Below are positions 1 through 5,665 of a stretch of DNA of 6,558 bases, in pieces. How positions within the stretch are numbered: the stretch's first letter is position 1; each line of letters starts with the position of its first letter. Source of the DNA: JBASEY01 sp049652745. Its GTDB lineage: Bacteria > CSSED10-310. Position numbers and translations under genes: made by a program. Where the stretch lies: contig JBASEY010000015.1 of the NCBI GenBank assembly GCA_049652745.1, forward strand, positions 1 through 6,558, read 5' to 3'. Under the pieces are notes generated by a model. The model saw only the letters and a program-made list of their open reading frames with translations, was not told where the DNA came from and made no database searches.

Positions 1-1093
1 CATGTATACATACTATTTCATCGTCCAGCGAATAGATTTCAATGGTCGTATCACAGACACGGACTTTTACCGATTTTCGATGATAGCGCCACGGTCCGCT
101 ATAGCGATTCCCCAAGACCTTAACAAAGCCATCTTTATAGACTGGTTGCTGTTTACAGGCGATCTGAGGGGTATACGCGGAATCTCTCAACGGCTTTAAT
201 TTATCTTTTTCTTCCTTCCAGCGCTTCTCTGGCGAGTCGCCGGTGGTTTCATTGGGCTTTTGGTCCGCTACCGTATGAAGCCAATCATACCATTGATGAT
301 TCAGCTCGTCTTGATCGTGAAATCGCCGACCAGGTAGAAAACTGCGCTTGATGTAACGGATACTGGATTCGACTTTGCCCTTTGTTTCAGGGTCTGATTT
401 TCTACAGATGAAACATCGGAATCCCGCCCACTTTGAGAAACCGTAGAAATCATGGTTAAAGTCGATATCGCCATACTGCTCTTTTATGACAGCCAGTTTC
501 GTCTGATCATAGACAATCTCGTGAGGAATACCTCCTAGGTAAGCAAAGGCATTCTGGTGAAACCGGATAAACATTTCTGTGTCTACCGGACGATCGTACC
601 ATTCCACATACATCTTTCGGGAATACCCTAGCGTCATCACCAGAAAGTATTCCACCGTCCGGCGCATAGTGATCCAGACCTTCCGGCTTTCGCCGATATC
701 GACCATAGCTTGAAACCCGGGCGGTGTTTCAAAGGGCTCATAGATGCGTACCGTATGTTTCCGTTTATGAATGCGATGATACACATAGCGTCGCAAGGTC
801 CGATCAGACCCGGAATACCCCAATCGAATCACTTTGTTAAAAATCGCCTGAGCATTAATCACCCCATCTTCTTCCATCAAATCAATCTGATGATCAATAA
901 AACGCCTGTGTGAATCGACTTTCTTCTTCCGCGTACGTCGCGTCTGTTTGTAGTGTGCAATATCGTCCATGGACATCCCCCGATATTTTCGCACGGTTTT
1001 TCGATCTACTTTGAACATCCGTGCAACTTCGGAAACCTTTTTCCCTCTCTCTAATTCTGCTTTAATTTGAGTAATCACATCCCATCCTTTCAT
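1..1093 (-). CDS. istA: IS21-family transposase IstA (partial, C-terminus off left edge)
   Basis: This is the DDE transposase of an IS21-type element, which cuts and joins the element's ends with help from the IstB ATPase. The frame is open for 364 codons from an ATG at 1093 to the window edge. The start follows an AGGAGG ribosome site by a few bases. Residues ~17-40 (GKKVSEVARMFKVDRKTVRK) form a helix-turn-helix that would bind the terminal repeats. The integrase-like catalytic core shows D132 in AMVDIGE, D196 in HEIVYDQTK and E242 in KGKVESSIRYIKRSF, giving D-63-D-45-E. The last visible residues (VKVRVCDTTIEIYSLDDEIV) look like the small beta-barrel after the core. IstA proteins are usually about 400-500 residues, so most of the protein is visible. 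The frame has no ATG-to-stop boundary within the window because its stop lies outside. Confidence 0.92.
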   Translation of the reverse strand, partial: MKGWDVITQIKAELERGKKVSEVARMFKVDRKTVRKYRGMSMDDIAHYKQTRRTRKKKVDSHRRFIDHQIDLMEEDGVINAQAIFNKVIRLGYSGSDRTLRRYVYHRIHKRKHTVRIYEPFETPPGFQAMVDIGESRKVWITMRRTVEYFLVMTLGYSRKMYVEWYDRPVDTEMFIRFHQNAFAYLGGIPHEIVYDQTKLAVIKEQYGDIDFNHDFYGFSKWAGFRCFICRKSDPETKGKVESSIRYIKRSFLPGRRFHDQDELNHQWYDWLHTVADQKPNETTGDSPEKRWKEEKDKLKPLRDSAYTPQIACKQQPVYKDGFVKVLGNRYSGPWRYHRKSVKVRVCDTTIEIYSLDDEIVCIH

Positions 1094-1143
1094 TGATCAA
1101 TCCTCCTAAACTGGAAGAAAGATATCTGATAACAGTTAAAAAG

Positions 1144-1300
1144 ATGAGGAAAATTATTGACCGCAACCTTTTCCAGGCCGGAATCGGAAATAACCTTAGA
1201 TCAAATTGTCGTGATTGACCCTTCAACACAAAAATTCCCTGAAATATAACCGCAAAACTGGGGAAAGTTATTGGCCAAATTCTGGGGATTTTTATTGGCC
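1144..1300 (-). repeat. Three 19-bp terminal repeats of the IS21 element
   Basis: Two copies lie next to the element end: 1258-1276 (CTGGGGAAAGTTATTGGCC) and 1282-1300 (CTGGGGATTTTTATTGGCC). They match at 16 of 19 positions with a 24-bp period. A third, looser copy at 1144-1162 (ATGAGGAAAATTATTGACC) lies between them and istA. IS21-family ends are known to carry multiple such transposase-binding repeats. Their position between the istA start and the inferred TG terminus supports that role here. The third copy is less certain. Confidence 0.75.
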
Positions 1301-1469
1301 GGCAACACCAAATAACAGTAGAGCCATCAATACATATCTCCATTAATGGAATAACTTGCTTCATACCCCAAAAAAAAAGATATCCATTTTAGGATTTACA
1401 AGCATAAACATAATTATCTTCACCTGGTATGTTTTTGAACTGATTCGATTATCTGATTTTCCTCGGGCT

Positions 1470-1493
1470 GCGCCGCGAAGTAATGAGCGGCGC
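1470..1493. repeat. Perfect 7-bp GC-only inverted repeat
   Basis: GCGCCGC at 1470-1476 is the exact reverse complement of GCGGCGC at 1487-1493, with a 10-base loop (GAAGTAATGA). It is the only strongly GC-rich patch in an AT-rich spacer. No T-run follows on either strand, so it is not an ordinary intrinsic terminator. Role unknown. Confidence 0.5.
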
Positions 1494-1680
1494 TACTTGA
1501 GTTCGGTTCCTGATTTACGCTTCTTTGTATCCGGTTGGCTCTATCATTCTCTGAGCTTCTATATGGTACTTGTATACATCCAGGGTCACGTTACTGGTGG
1601 TTGGATATTGGACATCCTATCCATGTTAATCAGATCATTTTCTTCCTGGCATCTTGTATGAAAATCTAGTGCAATTTCGT

Positions 1681-1864
1681 CGAGGACTTACCGTTGGATT
1701 TGATGCCCCAAAAAGTGAATGTACAACTTTTACCCCATCACTGTCGTATTGATAATTTAATTTTGCTCCTCTTTTCGCATTTTACATGACACGAAAACAC
1801 ATGTTTCACCAGCCTCTAGTACATTTTTGAGAGAGCATATTTGGTCACATTTTTTTGTGTTTTT
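1681..1864. repeat. Degenerate ~184-bp direct repeat, copy 1
   Basis: This copy aligns without gaps to 2007-2190 at a constant offset of 326 bp. By eye there are about 40 mismatches in 184 positions (about 78% identity). The best conserved blocks are 1709-1724 (CAAAAAGTGAATGTAC), 1739-1750 (CACTGTCGTATT) and 1780-1798 (TTTTACATGACACGAAAAC). Mismatches are scattered with no codon-like spacing, so the repeat is probably non-coding. Its origin is unknown; decayed insertion-sequence ends or a MITE-like element are possible. Confidence 0.8.
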
Positions 1865-2006
1865 CCGGCCACAATGATCAAAGCATTTTTCATCTTTCCT
1901 TGTTTTCTACTTTGATGTCTGCCTTCATGGAAAAAGATAATGTCACCCCTAGATCAAATTACAGGAGTCTCATTGGAATCGACTCATTCCTTCCTGCTGT
2001 TTTCAA

Positions 2007-2190
2007 GGAGGATTTACTGCCAAATTTGAGGCCTCAAAAAGTGAATGTACAGGTTTTGCCTTCGCACTGTCGTATTTACTTTCTAATTTGACACCTTTTT
2101 TCGCGTTTTACATGACACGAAAACGCATGTTTTACCAGCCTCCAGAGCATTTTTGAGATGGCACATTTTGCCACAATTTTCTATGCTTTT
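2007..2190. repeat. Degenerate ~184-bp direct repeat, copy 2
   Basis: This is the second copy of the unit at 1681-1864, in the same orientation. It contains a perfect inverted repeat (GCGTTTT, 10-base loop, AAAACGC) around 2104-2127 that copy 1 has lost at two positions, so the hairpin is either specific to this copy or decayed in the other. The copy ends about 100 bp before the operon terminator. Confidence 0.8.
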
Positions 2191-2291
2191 AGTCAGAGTG
2201 TTCCATCTTGATTATCTCCCTTCCCAACTTTCTTATTTTGACTTTCATCCTGCTGGCTCCACTTGTCTCCTGGAACACTTTTCTGTCTGAC

Positions 2292-2330
2292 AAAAAAAAA
2301 GAGCCTGGAAGCTCGAAAGCTCCCAGACTC
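2292..2330 (-). terminator. Strong rho-independent terminator of the recombination operon
   Basis: Read on the minus strand, arms GAGTCTGGGAGCT and AGCTTCCAGGCTC pair over 13 positions, two of them G-U, around a UUCG loop, and are followed by nine T residues. On the plus strand the two wobbles become C-A and A-C mismatches and no T-run follows, so the terminator acts on minus-strand transcripts. It lies about 29 bases after the helicase stop codon. Confidence 0.93.
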
Positions 2331-2358
2331 CTATCACATTTCATCTACACCGTTGGAC

Positions 2359-3804
2359 TTAGACCTTAATTCCTAATATCGCTGCTGCCTCTATCGGTAT
2401 ACCTACTTCTAATTGTGCCCGTGTCAATGCCACATAGAATAACCGCAGTTCTTCAGCATTCATTTTGACAGACCCATTATCGTCGCTGACTGCAAAGGTG
2501 AAATCATCTTTGATCAGCACGCGAGGCCATTGGCGACCTTTCGCTTTATGGACAGTTGATATGACCAGATCAGCATCCTGTTCGCTCTGGTGTATATCAG
2601 ACAGTGTTCGAATCAGGAAATCTTCACCATAGCGATTGACGATCCGTACCAGCATGGCCAAATGACTGCCTTCTTCGGTCTCCGAAAACTCGATGACTTC
2701 ATACCACCGTGAGAATCCAAACAATTCAGGCAAATCCGTCGGTTCTCCTGCTCGCAATTTCGATACCCCTTTCAGAAGCCGAAGTATTTCACCCTGTCCT
2801 CCAATGACATACGGTTTCCTCCCTTCATCCAATGCCTGCAATAGTGTTTGCACGACACCTGTATTCGATCGACATAGCACCACATCAGGTTTCATACATC
2901 TTGTTTTACTGTTGATAGCAGGATTGCCCGTTATCCGTTTCGTCTCACCCAGTTTCTCCAGGATAACCGTTGCCGCTTCTGCGATCTGGGACCCAAAGCG
3001 AAACGATTGCGTCAGCGTAGAGACATGTTTGGTCGATACATGTTCCATGGCATTCACCGCGCCCCGCCAGCCATAAATCTGCTGGTATCGATCCCCTACC
3101 ACGACAATCTGCGCGGTCTGATTTGCTAATACACCCAGCATGGCCGGATTGGTATCCTGGCACTCATCGAGCAAGATGAAATCACCATGAATGACCGGAT
3201 CGGATAGCGCCCATAGCTTGTAATAGCCATCATGACCCAGTGGCGCGGGATCACTATGATCCGTCACCATCTGCCACAATTGTTCTGTATGGGCTACGGC
3301 ATCATGTTGGACTGCTTCAAGATCCGCATCCGACAGCTCTTCCATTTTCCCCCATACCGGTACATGGTCAGGTGTTATCGTTTTGTCTGAGCTGTACTGA
3401 AACTTCTTGAGAGTCTCCAGGATCAGTGCGCCACGCTGCCGTAGACTGAGACTGAATGTGTCATCGATGGTCAGTTTCTCAAGCTTGAATCGCTTGGATA
3501 CATAGTTTGCGTTCATCGTGCCAAACATCTTGTCTCGGTTTAGCCGTAAGCTATCCGGTGTGCTTCGATAGGCCAGTTGATGGGTGGTTCTGCAGCTTAC
3601 CGATGGTGGAAACTTCGTGCGAGCTTCATCCGCCAGGTTACGATTGAACGCCAGATAAACGCCTTGCCTGGAGGTTGACTGAGCGAGCATCATTAGGGTT
3701 GCCGTTTTGCCTGTGCCTGCATAGGCATTGATCTTCAGTGAGTCACCGGTTTGAAATAACGCCTTCGCATGCTCTTGTTCCCGTGTTAGTTTGATTCTTT
3801 CCAT
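2359..3804 (-). CDS. Compact UvrD/Fbh1-like SF1A DNA helicase
   Basis: This is a predicted 3'-5' DNA helicase of the UvrD/Rep superfamily, 481 residues, well short of the ~700 usual for UvrD or PcrA. All core motifs are visible: motif I AYAGTGKT (27-34, with K33), motif Ia region FNRNLADEA (53-61) followed by CRTTHQLAY (71-79), Walker B DECQDTN (213-219), motif III GDRYQQIYGWRGA (237-249), motif IV QSFRFG (265-270), motif V VHKAKGRQW (418-425) and motif VI FYVALTRA (456-463). The DECQ box and the FNRN/CRTTHQLAY stretch resemble the Fbh1-like branch more than PcrA. The 1B and 2B domains must be small. The ATG follows GGAGA at a normal distance. It is the last gene of the operon, 78 bp after the nuclease, with a hairpin and T-run in that gap and a terminator after it. 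It probably unwinds DNA for the nuclease and annealing protein encoded upstream; this partnership is inferred from context. Confidence 0.93.
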   Translation of the reverse strand: MERIKLTREQEHAKALFQTGDSLKINAYAGTGKTATLMMLAQSTSRQGVYLAFNRNLADEARTKFPPSVSCRTTHQLAYRSTPDSLRLNRDKMFGTMNANYVSKRFKLEKLTIDDTFSLSLRQRGALILETLKKFQYSSDKTITPDHVPVWGKMEELSDADLEAVQHDAVAHTEQLWQMVTDHSDPAPLGHDGYYKLWALSDPVIHGDFILLDECQDTNPAMLGVLANQTAQIVVVGDRYQQIYGWRGAVNAMEHVSTKHVSTLTQSFRFGSQIAEAATVILEKLGETKRITGNPAINSKTRCMKPDVVLCRSNTGVVQTLLQALDEGRKPYVIGGQGEILRLLKGVSKLRAGEPTDLPELFGFSRWYEVIEFSETEEGSHLAMLVRIVNRYGEDFLIRTLSDIHQSEQDADLVISTVHKAKGRQWPRVLIKDDFTFAVSDDNGSVKMNAEELRLFYVALTRAQLEVGIPIEAAAILGIKV

Positions 3805-3835
3805 ATCATCATTCTCCTATTAGAAATAAAGACAG

Positions 3836-3871
3836 AAAACCCCTGGAAACCTGACAGTTGGCTCCCAGGGG
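3836..3871 (-). terminator. Intergenic hairpin with short T-run (possible attenuator)
   Basis: On the minus strand CCCCTGGGAGCC pairs with GGTTTCCAGGGG over 12 positions (two G-U) around an 8-base loop, and is followed by TTTT. It sits between the nuclease stop and the helicase ribosome site. The T-run is short, so partial termination or an RNA-processing and stability role is more likely than a full stop. The arms resemble those of the terminator at 2292-2330. Confidence 0.65.
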
Positions 3872-3882
3872 TCTTGGTTGGA

Positions 3883-4704
3883 TTACCAGTTGTTACAATG
3901 TGATTGATAAGGACAATTCGTACACATCCAACTCGAGATCGGATAGAACACTCCTGATTCCATGCCTATTAAGACTTCACGGATCAGTTTCATTAAGCGG
4001 CGGTGATCATTGTCATTGCGGCTGGTGTAATAGCTGACAAACTCAGGATTCTTTGTTTTCGTCACGACATCGAATCGAGCATAATACTCCGTGTCACCCT
4101 GTACCAGTTTCGATCGAGCCAGCGCACAGGTATAGATCGTAAGCTGCAGATCGTCCTCCACCTTGTTATCGGCATATTTACGAGCGGCTGTTTTGTGGTC
4201 AACGGCAACGATATACCCTTCAGGGTTACGTTCCACCAGATCGATTGCACCCACTATCGGAATCGGCAACGCTTTCGATCCATTGTTATCGGCACGGCGT
4301 AAGCAGAATTCAGATTCGACAGCGATCACCTCACCCGGATTGACGTTGGCATGAAATGCTTTGATCATGGCAATACCTTTTTCCAGTAGTGACTCCTTGG
4401 TGTCGCCTTTATCAAATCGGATCGTGTCGTCGGATTCATTTCTCAAGATCCAGTCGGTTCGAAATACATCGATCAGGTCATCCACGCTGTAGCGGTGATT
4501 CAGGTTTTTGATGCCTCGATAGAAGTGAGCCAGGGTTTCATGAAACGCTCCACCGAACGGCAACGCCGCTGCTGTAAAGTCTGCCGGGAGTTGATCCACG
4601 TATTGGAATCGATATCGAAGCGGACAATTCATATACAGCGTGATCTGCGAATAGGACAGGTGGGGTTCATCTCTGAAGCTTTTGATGGTTTGATTGGTAT
4701 TCAT
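3883..4704 (-). CDS. RecB/AddB/Cas4-type PD-(D/E)XK nuclease with predicted Fe-S cluster
   Basis: This is a predicted stand-alone exonuclease of 273 residues in the PDDEXK_1 (RecB C-terminal, AddB, Cas4, Dna2) group. In order: LSYSQITLYMNCPLRYRF (16-33) with C27; GGAFHETL with H55; an acidic residue at about E132; GAIDLV with D155; VDHKT with D169 and K171; and the QxxxY motif QLTIY (Q187, Y191). The C-terminus has C261, C264 and C270 (C-x2-C-x5-C). One cysteine near the N-terminus plus three at the C-terminus is the classic 4Fe-4S arrangement of AddB, Dna2 and Cas4 nucleases. The ATG follows AAGGAGA. With no cas1, cas2 or CRISPR in the window, a Cas4 adaptation role is unlikely. Its place between the annealing protein and the helicase argues for DNA end resection in recombination. 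The exact substrate polarity cannot be read from sequence. Confidence 0.9.
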   Translation of the reverse strand: MNTNQTIKSFRDEPHLSYSQITLYMNCPLRYRFQYVDQLPADFTAAALPFGGAFHETLAHFYRGIKNLNHRYSVDDLIDVFRTDWILRNESDDTIRFDKGDTKESLLEKGIAMIKAFHANVNPGEVIAVESEFCLRRADNNGSKALPIPIVGAIDLVERNPEGYIVAVDHKTAARKYADNKVEDDLQLTIYTCALARSKLVQGDTEYYARFDVVTKTKNPEFVSYYTSRNDNDHRRLMKLIREVLIGMESGVFYPISSWMCTNCPYQSHCNNW

Positions 4705-4728
4705 TGTTTTTCTCCTTCAAGAAAATGA

Positions 4729-4770
4729 GGACCAGCGGCCAAAGTGGATTGACCACCCAGCCGCTGATCC
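4729..4770 (-). promoter_or_regulatory. Large intergenic stem-loop upstream of the nuclease gene
   Basis: On the minus strand GGATCAGCGGC pairs with GCCGCTGGTCC over 11 positions (one G-U). Weaker pairing can extend towards a GTGG/CCAC apex. It ends about 10 bases before the AAGGAGA site. Only TCATTTTC follows, so a terminator role is doubtful. RNase processing, 3'-end protection of the upstream message or translational control are alternatives. Confidence 0.6.
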
Positions 4771-4839
4771 AGGTTAAGTTAACGTGTGATTACACATATC
4801 CAGCGATAGGCCGGATACGATCAGTCAGATAGTGTGTTA

Positions 4840-5511
4840 TTACTCCGTCAGCATCGTGATCAGTTCGGATGCTTGCGATTTGGAGAGGTCATCGAACGGA
4901 ACCGTGAATGTTTCGACACAGAGACGATTGACTTCGTTGGCATCCATGTTGTGACGACGACCCAGGGTTAAGCAGTACTTTTTCTGTTTCGGTGTAATGC
5001 CGTCAGCGTGATGGGTATTGCGATTGCCATTGCCATTGCCGTTTGAAGGGTTCGATACAGGTGCTGCTGCTTTTCCAGATACATTCGTTTCAGGTGCGGA
5101 AGGCGTCTCTGCAGGGACTTGTTTCGTTTGAGACGATACTTCGCCATATAGGCTCAGACCGACACCGAGCAGGGTTGCGCATTTCTTCAAGGCGTCCGTT
5201 CCGGCGCTCTTCAGATCGTCTCCAAGGCATAGCATTTCACCGGTTTTCGAATCACGAGTAATCGCCGAGCTGCCGAATTGCTGTTTGACAATGCCATGTA
5301 CCTGGATCTGTCCGAGTACGATGACTTCTTTGTCCTGGATCTGGTAGTCGATTACCGAAAAGCTCCATTCGGAAGCAAAGGCATCGTTCAAGCGCTGAAT
5401 GACTGAATGGCCTTCGATGTAATCGAGCATTTTGCCCCACAGACCTTTACGTTGTTTGATCTGATCGGCGGTGAACGGGGTTTCGAGGATGGTTCTGATT
5501 TCTTGGTTCAT
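4840..5511 (-). CDS. Rad52/Rad22-family single-strand annealing protein
   Basis: This is a predicted recombinase mediator that coats and anneals complementary single strands, as phage Sak-type and Rad52-like proteins do. The protein has 223 residues from M1 at 5511. An upstream ATG at 5583 in the same frame would add 24 residues, but it has no good ribosome site and its stretch overlaps a stem-loop; AAAGGAGA precedes 5511 at normal distance, so 5511 is preferred. The Rad52 core spans roughly 20-125, with the family hallmark LGDDLKSAGTDALKKCATLLG at about 96-116. Residues ~126-168 form a flexible linker rich in P, A, S and N with a GNGNGN run. Residues ~171-223 (from GITPKQKKYCLTLGRR) form a small helical domain of the kind appended to phage annealing proteins. 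The gene ends in tandem stops TAATAA. It sits between an antirestriction gene and a nuclease gene, the usual company for such proteins on mobile DNA. Confidence 0.9.
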   Translation of the reverse strand: MNQEIRTILETPFTADQIKQRKGLWGKMLDYIEGHSVIQRLNDAFASEWSFSVIDYQIQDKEVIVLGQIQVHGIVKQQFGSSAITRDSKTGEMLCLGDDLKSAGTDALKKCATLLGVGLSLYGEVSSQTKQVPAETPSAPETNVSGKAAAPVSNPSNGNGNGNRNTHHADGITPKQKKYCLTLGRRHNMDANEVNRLCVETFTVPFDDLSKSQASELITMLTE

Positions 5512-5520
5512 AATAGGTTT

Positions 5521-5528
5521 TCTCCTTT
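5521..5528 (-). promoter_or_regulatory. Ribosome binding site fixing the annealing-protein start
   Basis: The minus strand reads AAAGGAGA nine bases before the ATG at 5511. This decides for the 223-residue form over the longer frame from 5583. The context CTTGAAAGGAGAAAA is nearly identical to the nuclease gene's CTTGAAGGAGAAAA. Confidence 0.8.
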
Positions 5529-5544
5529 CAAGAGATAGAAAGTG

Positions 5545-5570
5545 AGCCGGGATGCAGATACACCCCGGCT
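5545..5570 (-). promoter_or_regulatory. Stem-loop upstream of the annealing-protein gene
   Basis: AGCCGGG and CCCGGCT form a perfect 7-bp stem around a 12-base loop. The stem ends about 16 bases before the AAAGGAGA site. The downstream bases on the minus strand (CACTTTCTATC) contain only a broken T-run, so this is unlikely to be a full terminator. A second possible stem (GGACAC/GTGTCC, 5578-5607) lies just upstream in the same leader. Confidence 0.55.
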
Positions 5571-5665
5571 GTGTTTGGGACACACCACGCCCTTTGCATG
5601 AGTGTCCAGTTTAAGTGTTATGTATAGAAACTTCTACAGAATTAAATAGGTTCGATCCGGATGGA

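Larger units (their letters stand above)
1..1317 (-). mobile_element. IS21-family insertion sequence, partial (istA end)
   Basis: This is the istA-proximal end of an IS21-family element; the rest, including the expected istB ATPase gene, lies beyond the left edge. Seen directly: a DDE transposase reading frame open to position 1, and upstream of it three related 19-bp repeats. The outer boundary is placed at 1317 by inference, because the minus strand there reads TGTTATTTGG, fitting the 5'-TG...CA-3' ends of this family, and two repeats lie just inside it. The other end and the target duplication are out of view, so the boundary is not proven. No stop or frameshift interrupts istA in the window, so the element may be intact. 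Confidence 0.85.
1318..2291. other. AT-rich gene-free spacer with degenerate repeats
   Basis: About 970 bp separate the IS21 end from the operon terminator. Short open frames here (1356-1661 and 1855-2091 on the plus strand) lack convincing ribosome sites, have no recognisable domain, and the second runs through the repeated DNA. No tRNA, rRNA or CRISPR array is visible. The content that stands out is a ~184-bp direct repeat and a 7-bp GC-rich inverted repeat, each listed separately. The stretch could be decayed mobile-element DNA, but I recognise no protein remnant in it. Confidence 0.6.

Noticed and set aside
1356..1661. 101-residue plus-strand open frame next to the IS21 end
   Set aside because: No ribosome site before the ATG, a hydrophobic but patternless product, and a GC-rich inverted repeat inside it. 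Probably chance.
1855..2091. 78-residue plus-strand open frame
   Set aside because: It runs into the degenerate direct repeat, lacks a ribosome site, and the matching frame is not kept in the other copy.
1681..2190. Possible CRISPR array or iteron cluster
   Set aside because: Only two long, diverged copies 326 bp apart; no short regular repeat-spacer pattern and no replication initiator gene in view.
2693..3076. 127-residue plus-strand open frame
   Set aside because: Antisense to the helicase gene, where all helicase motifs are intact on the minus strand.
3883..4704. Cas4 as part of a CRISPR adaptation module
   Set aside because: No cas1, cas2 or repeat array; neighbours are recombination genes, so a general RecB-type nuclease is the better call.
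5512..5583. 24-residue N-terminal extension of the annealing protein
   Set aside because: The upstream ATG has no ribosome site, and the stretch coincides with a stem-loop; the internal ATG at 5511 has a strong AAAGGAGA.
5578..5607. Second stem (GGACAC/GTGTCC) after the ArdC-like gene as a terminator
   Set aside because: Only 6 bp with an 18-base loop and no T-run, so too weak to list as its own feature.
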